Source: Rhodobacteraceae bacterium CCMM004
GTDB taxonomy: Bacteria > Pseudomonadota > Alphaproteobacteria > Rhodobacterales > Rhodobacteraceae
Assembly: GCA_004005435.1 (NCBI GenBank)
Contig: RZWH01000002.1
Coordinates: 496,001 to 560,000 of the forward strand
Direction: 5' to 3'
Length of the DNA: 64,000 nt
Within the stretch, counting starts at the first letter, position 1. The number at the start of each line of letters is the position of its first letter. Positions 1 through 9,215 of the stretch are shown in pieces. The position numbers and the translations under genes are program-made. Below the pieces are notes generated by a model. That model was not told the DNA's origin, made no database searches, and saw only the letters and a program-made list of their open reading frames with translations.

Positions 1-591
1 CGCGACGGCACGGTGTGGCTGGACGTCGCCGCGGACCTGGCCCAGCCCCTGGCGCAGCGTCTGTCGATGTATCGGCTGCGCCGCGACGTCACCATCGCCG
101 CGGCCGACGTGGCTGTGGCGCGCGGCAGCGGGCCGGCGCCCGACGGCGCGCACGCCGACCCCCGCCACCCGGCGCTCGGCTGGCGCGCCTACGACACCGA
201 CCTGCCCGCCGACGACGGCACCGATTGGGACGCCCTGCGCGTGACCCACCTGGTGCCAGAGAGCGGGATCGAATTGCTGCCCAACGACAGCTACCCGCTG
301 GAGATGGGGCTCGATCGGCTGAACGGCATCGACTTTCGCAAGGGCTGCTATGTCGGGCAGGAGGTGACCGCGCGGATGAAGCACAAGACCGCCCTGAAAA
401 AGGGCCTGACCCGGGTGCTGATCGAGGGCGCGGCGGCGGCGGGGACGCCGATCACCGCAGGCGACCGGCCGGCGGGGACGCTGCACACCCGCTCGGGCGA
501 CCGGGCGCTGGCCTGGCTGCGCTTCGACCGCGCCGAGGGTGAGATGCAGGCGGGCCCCGCTACCCTCCGCCGCGACCCCACGGCGGACTGA
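1..591 (+). CDS. ygfZ: YgfZ/GcvT-domain folate-binding protein (5' truncated)
   Basis: The reading frame is already open at base 1, so the N-terminal part lies outside the window; 196 codons plus the stop are present. The family signature KGCYVGQEV is present (about base 340), followed by the C-terminal barrel. YgfZ proteins are tetrahydrofolate-binding relatives of GcvT that help maintain certain Fe-S enzymes; the role here is inferred from the family. The next gene on the same strand is about 380 bases away, so it probably ends its transcript. Confidence 0.88.
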   Translation, partial: RDGTVWLDVAADLAQPLAQRLSMYRLRRDVTIAAADVAVARGSGPAPDGAHADPRHPALGWRAYDTDLPADDGTDWDALRVTHLVPESGIELLPNDSYPLEMGLDRLNGIDFRKGCYVGQEVTARMKHKTALKKGLTRVLIEGAAAAGTPITAGDRPAGTLHTRSGDRALAWLRFDRAEGEMQAGPATLRRDPTAD

Positions 592-970
592 GGACCCGGG
601 GTCGCCGAGCCCGGAGGGCAGCGCCGTCCCGCCGGGGCTGGGCCGAGCTGGGCGCGCCGGTCCAGAAAGCCCCCGCGCCGCGGCTGCTGCACGGCCTTCG
701 CCAATAGGCGCCGCCCCGAGTGGGCCGGATAGCGCCGCCCGGCGTGTTCGCCAGGCGCCCGCCGGGGCCGCCCCTGACGCGCCAATGGAAACGGGCGCGG
801 CGCCACGGCCTGGCGAATGTGACCGCCAATCCTCAGCGATCCGACGACCCGGCCACCCCCCCGGCCACGCCCAAATTTAACCATAAACCGATGCCACGGG
901 ATCGCCGAGGACAGGCTGCACGACCGCACCTTGCCTCGTCATCGAGCGGGCATTCGGATCAACGACAAAA
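592..970. other. GC-rich intergenic region with inverted repeats
   Basis: These 379 bases between ygfZ and the RTX gene hold no supportable gene. They begin with a GGAGGGCAGCGCC segment (about 612-624) matching one edge of the palindromic element found inside dnaE and nrdJ, but the rest of that element is not convincing. An inverted repeat, TTCGCCAGG near 748 and CCTGGCGAA near 809, could form a long hairpin. The last 100 bases are AT-richer and probably hold the RTX promoter. Confidence 0.4.
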
Positions 971-2596
971 ATGGCGAAGTTCAACGGCACATCGGACGCG
1001 GACACCCTTATTGGTGGCGCGTTCCGCGACATCCTCAACGGCTTTGACGGCAACGACAAGCTCTTCGGTCGCGACGGCAACGACACCCTCAACGGCGGCG
1101 ACGGCCATGACAGCCTCTACGGCGAGGCCGGCCGCGATCTGCTGAACGGCGGCCTGGGCGACGACTGGGGCTTCGGCGGCGACGGCCGGGACACCTTCAA
1201 CGGCGGCGCAGGCGACGACGTATTCTACGGCGGCGCGGACGACGACGAGACCTCGCTGGGCGACGGCGACGACACCGCCTGGCTCGGCGATGGAGACGAC
1301 ACGGCCGCGGGCGGCGACGGAGACGATACCGTCTACGGGGGCGACGGAGACGACTCGGTCTCGGGCGGCGACGGGCACGACCAGATCGAAGGCGGGAATG
1401 GCGACGACCTGATCTTCGGCGGCTATGGGCGCGACCGCCTCTTCGGCGGCTCCGGCGACGACTCGCTCTACGGCGGGGCCGACGACGACGTGCTCGACGG
1501 CGGAACGGGGCGCAACCGGCTGTCCGGCGGCCGCGGCGACGACAGTCTCACCGGCGGCGCCGACGCCGACACCATCGACGGGGGCAAGGGCGACGACACC
1601 ATCGACGGCGGCGGCGGCGACAACCGCCTCTCCGGCGGCCTGGGCAACGACCGGGTGACCAGCGGCGACGGCGACGACACGGTCTCTGGCGGCGACGGCG
1701 CCGACACGATCGACACCGGCGGCGGCGACGACGACGTCGAAGGCGGGCATGGCGACGACACCATCGTCACCGGCCCGGGCAACGACAGCGTCACCGGCGG
1801 CGGCGGCGGCGACCGAATCGACGCGGGGCCCGGCGACGACCTGATCGATGCGGGCACCGGGGCCGACTGGGTCGACGCGGGCGACGGCGACGACGTGGTC
1901 CAGGCCGGGAGCGGCGACGATACCGTGCTCGGCGGCGCGGGCGACGACACGCTGAGCGACGCCGGCGGCAACGACATCTTCGACGGCGGGCCGGGCAACG
2001 ATGTGATCCTGTCGAGCGACGGCAACGACGAAATCCTGGGCGGCCCCGACGCCGACTACATCGTCGCGGGCCAGGACAACGACACCGTGTGGGGCGGCGA
2101 CGGGCCCGACATGATCTACGGCGGCAACGGCGACGACGTGCTGGACGGCGGCGCGGGCGACGACCTGATCTATGCGGGCAGCGACAACGACCGCGCCACC
2201 GGAGGCGACGGCCACGACACGCTCTACGGCAGTTCCGGCGACGACGCGCTCTCGGGCGGCGACGGCCACGACATGCTGCGCGGCGGATCGGGGCGCGACA
2301 CGCTGGAGGGCGGCGCGGGCGACGACGAGCTCCACGGCGGCAACGACGCCGACACCTTCGTGTTCGACTTCGGCGCGGGAGAGCTGGGCCGCGACCGCGT
2401 GCTCGACTTCGACGCGCGGGACGGCGATCTGTTGGAGTTCCGCAACTTCGACCCCGCCGAGGCGGCATGGTTCGTGGGCGACGAGGGGGCGATCCTGGCC
2501 TACGGTCCGACGGTCGCCGACCCCACCGTGCCCGGCCACTACCACAGCACCGTCATCTTCGACGGGGCCGCGTTCGAGGACCTGGCGTTCTTCTGA
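971..2596 (+). CDS. RTX (hemolysin-type calcium-binding repeat) secreted protein
   Basis: The 541-residue protein consists almost entirely of GGxGxDxxx nonapeptides from about residue 10 to 460, many of the form GGDGDDT. Such repeats fold into Ca2+-binding parallel beta rolls. There is no N-terminal signal peptide. The C-terminus (from about 460) is a non-repeat stretch containing FVFDFG and ending in hydrophobic ALAFF-like residues, typical of a type I secretion signal. No catalytic domain is visible, so this looks like a structural surface or matrix protein rather than a toxin or protease. No type I ABC exporter is adjacent. The repetitive DNA also opens long frames on the other strand, which are artefacts of repeated GAC/GGC codons. 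Confidence 0.9.
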   Translation: MAKFNGTSDADTLIGGAFRDILNGFDGNDKLFGRDGNDTLNGGDGHDSLYGEAGRDLLNGGLGDDWGFGGDGRDTFNGGAGDDVFYGGADDDETSLGDGDDTAWLGDGDDTAAGGDGDDTVYGGDGDDSVSGGDGHDQIEGGNGDDLIFGGYGRDRLFGGSGDDSLYGGADDDVLDGGTGRNRLSGGRGDDSLTGGADADTIDGGKGDDTIDGGGGDNRLSGGLGNDRVTSGDGDDTVSGGDGADTIDTGGGDDDVEGGHGDDTIVTGPGNDSVTGGGGGDRIDAGPGDDLIDAGTGADWVDAGDGDDVVQAGSGDDTVLGGAGDDTLSDAGGNDIFDGGPGNDVILSSDGNDEILGGPDADYIVAGQDNDTVWGGDGPDMIYGGNGDDVLDGGAGDDLIYAGSDNDRATGGDGHDTLYGSSGDDALSGGDGHDMLRGGSGRDTLEGGAGDDELHGGNDADTFVFDFGAGELGRDRVLDFDARDGDLLEFRNFDPAEAAWFVGDEGAILAYGPTVADPTVPGHYHSTVIFDGAAFEDLAFF

Positions 2597-2611
2597 TCCC
2601 GGCCGGGCGCG

Positions 2612-3175
2612 TCAGGCGCGCTCGGAATACTCCATGGTCTCGGTGTTCACCACGATGGCCTCGTCCTGCCCGACAAAGGGCGGGACCATCACCTTGACCC
2701 CGTTGTCGAGGATCGCGGGCTTGAAGCTGTTGGCGGCCGTCTGCCCTTTCACCACCGGCTCGGTCTCGACCACGGTGCAGGTCACCTTCTGCGGCAGCGT
2801 CGCGTTCAGCGCCTCGGTCTCGTAGTACTCGATCTGCACGGTCATCCCGTCCTGGAGGAACGGCCGCCGCTCGCCCAGGATCTCGGCGGGCAGCTCGATC
2901 TGCTCGAACGTCTCGCTGTCCATGAACACCAGCATCCCGTCGCTTTCGTAGAGAAACTGCTGGTCTTTCTGCTCCAGGCGGACGCGCTCGACCTTGTCCG
3001 CGGAACGAAACCTTTCGTTAAGCTTTGACCCGTTACGAAGATTGCGCAGTTCCACCTGAGCGAAGGCGCCGCCCTTGCCCGGTTTCACATGGTCCACCTT
3101 GACCGCGGCCCACAGGCCGCCGTTGTGTTCCAGAACGTTGCCGGGGCGGATTTCGTTACCGTTGATCTTGGCCAT
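2612..3175 (-). CDS. efp: Translation elongation factor P
   Basis: EF-P (187 residues, the usual length) binds the ribosome and relieves stalling at polyproline stretches. The start at 3175 gives the standard N-terminus [13 protein letters not shown]; the open frame extends 24 codons further upstream but those residues are not part of the family. The exposed loop [10 protein letters not shown] carries the Lys that is modified in many bacteria. The KOW-like N-terminal domain is followed by two OB-fold domains ending in the conserved VMVPPFV segment. It is transcribed away from the next gene. Confidence 0.97.
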   Translation of the reverse strand: MAKINGNEIRPGNVLEHNGGLWAAVKVDHVKPGKGGAFAQVELRNLRNGSKLNERFRSADKVERVRLEQKDQQFLYESDGMLVFMDSETFEQIELPAEILGERRPFLQDGMTVQIEYYETEALNATLPQKVTCTVVETEPVVKGQTAANSFKPAILDNGVKVMVPPFVGQDEAIVVNTETMEYSERA

Positions 3176-3387
3176 GGTGGCAAACCCTGCGCGAGAGGTT
3201 GATGGGAACAGGGGGATGCCTATATCTGCCCGATGGACGGGTGGCAAGGTGACGTATTTGGTGGACGCTGTAACCTAGCTATGCGTCACGCGCATGGCAG
3301 ACATTCCGAAATCGAGAACCAGAATCACCTTCCGCGAGGGCATAACGGGCGGCACTCCCGGAGAAGAGCAAGAACAAGGAACGGCGA

Positions 3388-3705
3388 ATGACTGATTTCG
3401 TTGATGGCACCGCATTCAATCACGAGCAGGGCAACCGCGCGCGCAAGCTCTTTGCTGCGGTGGTGCTGGCCGCTCTGGACGATGCTATCGCCGACGACAA
3501 GAAATATGGCAATGGCCCTGAGCAGATCGCCCGCTGGGCGCGGTCGCGCGACGGCCGCGAGGTGTTGAGCTGTGCCGGCATCGACCCGAATGAGCGTGTC
3601 GTGTCGGGGCTGATGGAGTTCGTGTCCAAGGGGGTGCGCACCTCCGTCGCGCTCAGCCGCGAAGAGAGCGAGCGCCGCAACGCCGCCCAGGCCCAGGCCG
3701 CCTGA
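3388..3705 (+). CDS. Small conserved protein, DUF6280-like
   Basis: This 105-residue protein is acidic at the N-terminus and alpha-helical throughout, without signal peptide or membrane segment. It contains the strongly patterned stretches KLFAAVVLAALDDAIADD and RSRDGREVLSCAGIDPNERV. I recognise it as the short conserved Rhodobacterales protein usually labelled DUF6280; that label comes from memory and its function is unknown. It is divergent from efp with about 210 bases between and is followed immediately by a rho-independent terminator, so it is probably monocistronic. Confidence 0.75.
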   Translation: MTDFVDGTAFNHEQGNRARKLFAAVVLAALDDAIADDKKYGNGPEQIARWARSRDGREVLSCAGIDPNERVVSGLMEFVSKGVRTSVALSREESERRNAAQAQAA

Positions 3706-3729
3706 CCGCCCTAGGACCACCCAGACAAG

Positions 3730-3761
3730 AGGGCGCGCCGCCGTTGCGGGGCGCCCTTTTT
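3730..3761 (+). terminator. Rho-independent terminator
   Basis: A stem of AGGGCGC (3730-3736) and GCGCCCT (3751-3757) is followed by a T run (3757-3761). It lies 25 bases after the stop of the small upstream gene and separates it from the converging membrane protein gene. Confidence 0.8.
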
Positions 3762-3778
3762 CGTAGGGGCCGCGAGGC

Positions 3779-4348
3779 TCAGAACACCAGCCGCCAGATC
3801 AGCATCGGCGCGAGCTGCGCCAGCGCCAGGAGGGCGAAGACCGCCCTGAGCCCCGGATCCCGGAACCGCCAGAGCAGCCAGACGGTCAGCACGGCGACCA
3901 TCCCCGTCTCGGCCATCCCGACCCAGTCGCCGCCGCGGCTGCCGTCCCAATAGCTGATCGGCGAGATGAACTTCCACTCGCTGAGCGGCCAGAAATGCAT
4001 CCGCGCGTCGTGGGTGTGGAGCGGGAAGTCGAAGGCGAGGTGCAAGAGCGCCGCCCCGGTCAGCGCCACCGCCCACCGCCTGCGCGTCCAGAGCGCCACG
4101 GCCAGGCCGATGCCCCACAGGACAAAGCTGTTGTCGACCGCGAACACGCTCTGCCACGCGTCGGAGTAGTAGAGCACGCGGAACACCCGCTCGGCCGGGA
4201 TGCCCATCATCGTCGTCGACACCGCCACCATGAGATAGAGCGACAGGTCGGGGGCGAAGCCGCCGGCCAGCGCCGCCCAGGTGACGCGCCGGTCGTCCGG
4301 GCGCCCAAAGGCCGCAGCCCCCATGATCAGATGCGCCGGGGTGTTCAT
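3779..4348 (-). CDS. YdjM-like membrane protein (cobQ-linked)
   Basis: A 189-residue integral membrane protein that starts [16 protein letters not shown] and has about four to five hydrophobic segments. The conserved His/Asp motifs ([20 protein letters not shown], about residues 102-121) match the YdjM/DUF457-type family of membrane proteins annotated as metal-dependent hydrolases. Homologues next to cobQ are sometimes mislabelled as CobQ by proximity. It is divergent from cobQ, with 60 bases between the starts. The enzymatic role is unproven. Confidence 0.7.
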   Translation of the reverse strand: MNTPAHLIMGAAAFGRPDDRRVTWAALAGGFAPDLSLYLMVAVSTTMMGIPAERVFRVLYYSDAWQSVFAVDNSFVLWGIGLAVALWTRRRWAVALTGAALLHLAFDFPLHTHDARMHFWPLSEWKFISPISYWDGSRGGDWVGMAETGMVAVLTVWLLWRFRDPGLRAVFALLALAQLAPMLIWRLVF

Positions 4349-4408
4349 CGCTCTTTTCCCCCGTCCGGGCTGCCACTATGGGTCACGAGGCTAGGGCGGA
4401 GGGCGGCA

Positions 4409-5866
4409 ATGGCCAAGGCGATCATGATCCAAGGCGCGGGATCGAACGTGGGCAAATCGGTGCTGGTCGCCGGTCTGGCCCGCGCCGCCCTGCGCCGCGG
4501 ACTCTCGGTCGCCCCGTTCAAGCCGCAGAACATGTCCAACAACGCCGCCGTCACCGCCGACGGGGGCGAGATCGGGCGGGCGCAGGCACTTCAGGCCCGG
4601 GCGGCGGGACGGCCGCCCGTGGTCGACATGAACCCCGTCCTCCTGAAACCCGAGACCGACCGCGGCGCCCAGGTGATCGTGCAGGGCCGCCGCCAGGGCA
4701 CGCTGCGCGCCCGCGACTACGGGACGCACAAGGCGGCGCTGCTGCCGCGGGTGCTGGAGAGCTTCTCGCGGCTGGCCGCGACGGCGGACCTGGTGCTGGT
4801 GGAAGGCGCGGGCAGCCCGGCCGAGATCAACCTGCGCGCCGGCGACATCGCCAATATGGGGTTCGCCGAGGCGGCGGGCGTGCCCGTGGTGCTGGTCGGC
4901 GACATCGACCGGGGCGGCGTCATCGCCCAATGCGTCGGCACCCATGCGGTGCTGCCCCTGGCCGACCGCGCCCGCATCCGCGCGTTTGCCATCAACAAGT
5001 TCCGCGGCGACGTCTCGCTCTTCGACGAGGGGATGCGCGAGATCGCCACGCGCACCGGATGGACGCCCCTGGGCGTCGTGCCGTGGTTCGCCGACGCCTG
5101 GCGGCTCCCGGCCGAGGACATCCTGGACCTGACCGCCGGACCGCGCGGCGGGCGGGTCAAGATCGCGGTGCCCCGCCTGCCCCGGATCGCGAACTTCGAC
5201 GATCTCGACCCCCTGTCGGCGGAGCCCGAGGTGGAGGTCGACGTGGTCGCACCGGGCCGCGCGATCCCCGGCGACGCCGATCTGGTGCTGCTGCCGGGCA
5301 GCAAGACCACCATCGCCGACCTGGCCGCCCTGCGGGCCGAGGGCTGGGACGTGGACATCGCCGCTCATGTGCGGCGCGGCGGGCGCGTGCTGGGCATCTG
5401 CGGCGGCTACCAGATGCTGGGCCGCCGGATCGCCGATCCCCAGGGGCTGGAGGGCCCGCGCGCGTCGGTGCCGGGCCTGGGCCTGTTGGACGTCGAGACG
5501 GTGCTGGCGCCGGAAAAGACGCTGGCCCTCCGCCGCGCGGTGCACCGGCCGACCGGCCTGCCGGTCGAGGGCTACGAGATCCATCTGGGCGATACCCAGG
5601 GCCCCGACACCGCGCGCGCCTGGCTCGACATCGACGGACGCCCGGCCGGGGCCGCCTCGCCCGACGGCCGCATCGCCGGGGTCTACATGCACGGGCTCTT
5701 CGCCGCCGACGCGTTCCGGGCGGAGGTGCTACGCTCCCTGGGGGCCGTCGCCCCGGCCGGCGCCTACGATGCGGGGGTCGAAGCGGCGCTCGACGCCCTG
5801 GCCGCGCATCTGGAGGCCAGTCTCGACATCGATACGCTGCTGTCCCTGGCGGCCGAGGTCGGCTGA
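4409..5866 (+). CDS. cobQ: Cobyric acid synthase
   Basis: CobQ amidates the b, d, e and g side chains of adenosylcobyrinic acid a,c-diamide with glutamine and ATP in B12 synthesis. The start at 4409 gives [17 protein letters not shown], with the P-loop-like motif at residues 8-16. The N-terminal dethiobiotin-synthetase-like domain is followed by a class I glutamine amidotransferase domain with [10 protein letters not shown] (catalytic Cys about residue 331) and a His in MHGLF (about 430). The length of 485 residues is normal. The B12 connection is notable because this window also encodes a B12-dependent ribonucleotide reductase. It converges with the next gene, 3 bases apart. Confidence 0.96.
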   Translation: MAKAIMIQGAGSNVGKSVLVAGLARAALRRGLSVAPFKPQNMSNNAAVTADGGEIGRAQALQARAAGRPPVVDMNPVLLKPETDRGAQVIVQGRRQGTLRARDYGTHKAALLPRVLESFSRLAATADLVLVEGAGSPAEINLRAGDIANMGFAEAAGVPVVLVGDIDRGGVIAQCVGTHAVLPLADRARIRAFAINKFRGDVSLFDEGMREIATRTGWTPLGVVPWFADAWRLPAEDILDLTAGPRGGRVKIAVPRLPRIANFDDLDPLSAEPEVEVDVVAPGRAIPGDADLVLLPGSKTTIADLAALRAEGWDVDIAAHVRRGGRVLGICGGYQMLGRRIADPQGLEGPRASVPGLGLLDVETVLAPEKTLALRRAVHRPTGLPVEGYEIHLGDTQGPDTARAWLDIDGRPAGAASPDGRIAGVYMHGLFAADAFRAEVLRSLGAVAPAGAYDAGVEAALDALAAHLEASLDIDTLLSLAAEVG

Positions 5867-5869
5867 GCC

Positions 5870-6829
5870 TCAGTCGAAGTCGCGGATCGACACGGCGCGC
5901 ATGATCTCGCGGCGCACCAGCTTGCGGACGTTGCGAGTGATGCGTTCGCCCAACGCGCCCTGCAACTCCTCGCGGACGATCTCGGCCACCAGGTCGCGCA
6001 GCGCCGCCTCGTCCAGCACGGTCTCGGCGTCGTCCCATTGCGGCGGCGATGGTTTGGCCTGCGGCGGGCGGGTGCCGGAGAGGTATTCCAGGTTCGAGGG
6101 GCGCGGCGGCATCCCGGACCCCTCGCCGACATCTTCGGCCGAGTCCGTCTCGGCGACCTCGGCCTGCGCGGAAGCGTCGTCCGCCCCCTGCCCCGCTTCG
6201 GCGACAAAGGCGCCGATGTCCACCTCGGCAGCATCGGACTCCACGTCCGCGGCCTCCGCCCCGTCGGCCGCGTCCTCCCGCCTGGGATCGTCATCGTCCT
6301 CGACATCGGCCAGGAGCGGGATTTCGGTGGGGCGGTGCTGTGCCTGGTCCTCGCTGCCGTCGGGCTCGAACAGCTGCCTCTGCGCCGTGACCGCCGCCTC
6401 TAGCTCGGCAATGCGCGCCTCCAGCGACATCGGCCCGTCATCGTGCGCGCCCGGACCGTCCGGGTCGTCGCGCCGGGCCGGCGGCGCGGCGCCTTCGCGC
6501 GGCGGCCCGTCCGGCGCCGCGGCCTGCGGCATCGGCGGCGCGACCACATCGGCGGCGGTCGGCGGGCCGTCGAGATCCGGTCCCGCCTCGCACGGCGGGT
6601 CGAGGTCGGGCGCGGTCACGACGCTGACCTCATCGGTGAGGGACAGAACCGCCTGCGGGGCGGTGTCACTGCGCCCCTCCGAGACGCGGAAATCCGGGGT
6701 GAGAACCAGCCGGTCCTTGCCGCCCGCCGCCTCGCGGCGCCGCGCCGGCCGCGGCGCATCGACCGATACCAGCTTGCGGATGGACGATACGACATCCTCG
6801 ATGCCGTCCTGTTCGACCGGATCGGACAT
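5870..6829 (-). CDS. Uncharacterised acidic disordered protein with conserved ends
   Basis: This 319-residue protein has a short conserved N-terminus (about residues 8-24, IEDVVSSIRKLVSVDAP), a long low-complexity middle rich in Asp, Glu, Ala and Pro, and a conserved helical C-terminus (about 265-315) with VAEIVREELQGALGERI. The architecture resembles PopZ/DUF2497 proteins, which have a conserved N-terminal helix, an acidic spacer and C-terminal helices and form polar scaffolds in alphaproteobacteria, but the match is by layout only. It lies about 100 bases downstream of tolC on the same strand and may be co-transcribed with it. Confidence 0.6.
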   Translation of the reverse strand: MSDPVEQDGIEDVVSSIRKLVSVDAPRPARRREAAGGKDRLVLTPDFRVSEGRSDTAPQAVLSLTDEVSVVTAPDLDPPCEAGPDLDGPPTAADVVAPPMPQAAAPDGPPREGAAPPARRDDPDGPGAHDDGPMSLEARIAELEAAVTAQRQLFEPDGSEDQAQHRPTEIPLLADVEDDDDPRREDAADGAEAADVESDAAEVDIGAFVAEAGQGADDASAQAEVAETDSAEDVGEGSGMPPRPSNLEYLSGTRPPQAKPSPPQWDDAETVLDEAALRDLVAEIVREELQGALGERITRNVRKLVRREIMRAVSIRDFD

Positions 6830-6932
6830 GTGCCTGCCTTCTGGTTCTGCTCGGGCGAAAGCATACGCGCGCTCGGCCCTCGAAACAATCTCTGAGGCCG
6901 GTCGTGGTTGCCGAAGGATTAAGAGCGCGGCG

Positions 6933-8315
6933 TCACTGCCGTGCCAACCCCTTGAGAATACGGTCGAGTTTCTCGCCCTGGGGGCTGACCTTGCGCACCG
7001 GTGCGTCCTTGACCGCGTTGTAATAGGCGGCCGGATCGTAGGTGACGATGCCGAGCTGGAGGTGCTCGACCGTCAACAACCCCATCGACGACAGCAGGGC
7101 ATAGACCGCCTGATAGCGCGAGATCTCGGCCGAGATCGCCGCGGCCCGGGCGTCCAGAAGTTCCTGCTCGGCGTCCAGCACGTCGAGCGTCGTGCGCGCG
7201 CCCAGCGTCGCCTCTTCCTGCACGCCGCGAAAGGCGGTGGTGGCGGCCCGGATCTCCTGCTGGCTGGCCTCCAGCGAGGCGCCGGCGACCATGAGCTGCG
7301 CCCAGGCGTTCGCCACGTTCTGATCCACGCTGTGGCGGACCACATGCAGCGCGGCGCGGGCGGCGTCGCGGCGGGCCTGCGCCTGGCGATAAAGCGACGT
7401 GAGCTGTCCGCCCTGATAGATCGGCCCCGACAGCTCTAGCCCGATGGACGAGCTGTCGTTGAAGTCCTGGTCCAGCGACACCCCCGCCCGGGCCGACAGG
7501 TTGGGCCGCATCGACGCCTCGGCGCGGGCGATGTTGATCTCGGCTTGGGTCACCTGGCGCATGGCCTGGCGGATCGAGGGGTGCGTGCGCCGCGCCACGG
7601 TCTGGGCGGCGTCGAGCGAGTCGGCGGTGCGCGGCGCCGGGGGCGGCGGCGCCAGCGACCCGGGCGCGACCCCCACCGCGGCGCGGTAGAACGCCCGCGC
7701 CTCGGCCAGGTCCCCCTGGGCCGTCGCCACGGCGCTGCGGGCCCCCGCCAGCCGCGCCTGGGCGATGGCCACGTCGGTGCGGGTGATCTCACCCACCTCG
7801 AAGCGGTCCTCGGCCGCGCGCAGCTCACGGGTGATCAGACGGACGTTGTTCTGGCGCAGCTCGACAAAGGCCTGCGCCCGCCGCACCGAGAGATACGCGG
7901 TGACCGCATTGAAGAGCACGTCCTGCTCGATCCCGATCAGCGCCTCGCGAGTGGCCAGGACCGCCTCCTTGGCCGCGTCCACGGCCAGGCGGCTGCTGCC
8001 CCCGTCATAGAGCAGGAGATCGCCGGTCAGCCCCAGGCTCGCCGAGAGGTTGTCGTTGGATTGCAGCGGGTTGGCATAGGTGACGCGGCCCGAATAGCGG
8101 ATCACCGGGCGCAGCGCGGCGATCGCCTGGGCCACATCCTCGTCCGCCGCGCGGAGCGTCGCGCGGTTCTGCTCCAGAAGGCCCGAGTGCCGGTAGGCGG
8201 TGATCAGCGTGTCGGCCAGGGTGGTCTGCGCCAGCGCCGGTCCGGCGGCGACGGTCAGCGCGGCCGCCAGGGCCGCACGGCGGACGAGGGTTCCGACGGC
8301 GCGTGCGATCTGCAT
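6933..8315 (-). CDS. tolC: TolC family outer membrane efflux/secretion channel
   Basis: A 460-residue protein with a Sec signal peptide (cleavage expected after GPALAQ, about residue 29) and two internally homologous OEP repeats, each with long coiled-coil helices such as ALREAR-type heptads around residues 160-210 and 370-400. TolC proteins form the outer-membrane duct for type I secretion and RND/ABC efflux. It could serve the RTX protein encoded about 5 kb away, though that link is only inference. The upstream gene on the same strand is the PCMT-like methyltransferase, 38 bases away; this pair is a common alphaproteobacterial arrangement. Confidence 0.94.
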   Translation of the reverse strand: MQIARAVGTLVRRAALAAALTVAAGPALAQTTLADTLITAYRHSGLLEQNRATLRAADEDVAQAIAALRPVIRYSGRVTYANPLQSNDNLSASLGLTGDLLLYDGGSSRLAVDAAKEAVLATREALIGIEQDVLFNAVTAYLSVRRAQAFVELRQNNVRLITRELRAAEDRFEVGEITRTDVAIAQARLAGARSAVATAQGDLAEARAFYRAAVGVAPGSLAPPPPAPRTADSLDAAQTVARRTHPSIRQAMRQVTQAEINIARAEASMRPNLSARAGVSLDQDFNDSSSIGLELSGPIYQGGQLTSLYRQAQARRDAARAALHVVRHSVDQNVANAWAQLMVAGASLEASQQEIRAATTAFRGVQEEATLGARTTLDVLDAEQELLDARAAAISAEISRYQAVYALLSSMGLLTVEHLQLGIVTYDPAAYYNAVKDAPVRKVSPQGEKLDRILKGLARQ

Positions 8316-8353
8316 GTCCAGAGCCCTTTCGTCCTAGGCGGTACGGGTTACGG

Positions 8354-9007
8354 TCAGAACTCGAAAACGGGGTCGCGGGCGAAACCGGGCAGAACCGGCG
8401 CGCCGGCGTTGAAGAGATCGCGCCAAGACACGCGGCCGTCGACCTTGAGCCCCAGGCGCGCGACGCCCAGCCGACCCTCTGCGAACAGCGCGCCGATGCG
8501 CCCGCCCTCGGCCAGTTGCGCCTCCAGCGCCATGGGCAGCGCCTCGACCGCGCCTTGCAGCACGATGACGTCGTAGGGCCCGTGCTGCGGCGCGCCCTCG
8601 GTCAGCGGCCCGGTGACGACCAGGGCGTTGTCGAAGCCGTGGTCCGACAGCGCCGTCTCAGCCTCGCGCGCCATGTCGGCGTCCTCTTCGACCGCGACGA
8701 CGGCCTCGGCCAGCCGCGCCAGGAGCGCGGTGGAATAGCCGTAGGCGGGCCCGATATCCAGCGCCATCTCGCCCGGCCCGACGTCCACCGCGTCGAGCAG
8801 CTTGGCCAGCGTCCGCGGCTCCAGGATCGTGCGTCCGCCGCCCAACTCGATGTTCTCGCCCGCATAGGCCGCGGCCTTGCGCGCCTCGGGGACGAACGCC
8901 TCCCTCGGGACGGACAGCATCGCGTCGATGATCGGGAACTTGGTCACGTCGGAGGGCCGCACCTGGGTGTCGACCATCACTCTGCGCCGTTCGGTGAAGT
9001 CGGTCAT
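8354..9007 (-). CDS. pcm: Protein-L-isoaspartate O-methyltransferase family protein
   Basis: A 217-residue SAM-dependent methyltransferase of the PCMT family. It shows the conserved start [13 protein letters not shown], the REAFVPE motif, [16 protein letters not shown], and the SAM-binding motif [13 protein letters not shown] (about residues 83-94). True PCMTs have VLEIGTGSGY here, so this belongs to the alphaproteobacterial branch always found next to tolC, whose substrate is not established. The ATG at 9007 is preferred; a GTG one codon upstream is also open. Confidence 0.85.
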   Translation of the reverse strand: MTDFTERRRVMVDTQVRPSDVTKFPIIDAMLSVPREAFVPEARKAAAYAGENIELGGGRTILEPRTLAKLLDAVDVGPGEMALDIGPAYGYSTALLARLAEAVVAVEEDADMAREAETALSDHGFDNALVVTGPLTEGAPQHGPYDVIVLQGAVEALPMALEAQLAEGGRIGALFAEGRLGVARLGLKVDGRVSWRDLFNAGAPVLPGFARDPVFEF

Positions 9008-9130
9008 CACGCTGAACTCATCCGTTCACTTTGCTCGATATCCGGTCTGCCATACCTGGCGCCACCGGGCAACATCAAAGCCGCGCCCACTTGCGGTTCG
9101 GCGGACCTTGGGATACGCAACGCCGACCCC

Positions 9131-9204
9131 GGCGAGTTGGCGGAGTGGTTACGCAGCGGATTGCAAATCCGTGTACACCGGTTCGATTCCGGTACTCGCC
9201 TCCA
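9131..9204 (+). tRNA. tRNA-Cys (GCA)
   Basis: A 74-base cloverleaf with acceptor arms GGCGAGT (9131-9137) and ACTCGCC (9194-9200), anticodon GCA in the loop of GGATTGCAAATCC, T-arm GGTTCGATTCC, discriminator T as expected for tRNA-Cys, and CCA encoded in the gene at 9202-9204. A decayed insertion sequence begins directly downstream. Confidence 0.97.
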
Positions 9205-9215
9205 AAATCTTCATT

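Noticed and set aside
959-2545. A 528-codon open frame antisense to the RTX gene
   Set aside because: It mirrors the repeated GGCGACGAC codons of the RTX repeats and encodes a low-complexity VVA-type repeat with no independent motif.
971-2596. CRISPR or tandem DNA repeat array
   Set aside because: The periodicity is 27 bases and encodes RTX nonapeptides in one frame; the repetition is in the protein.
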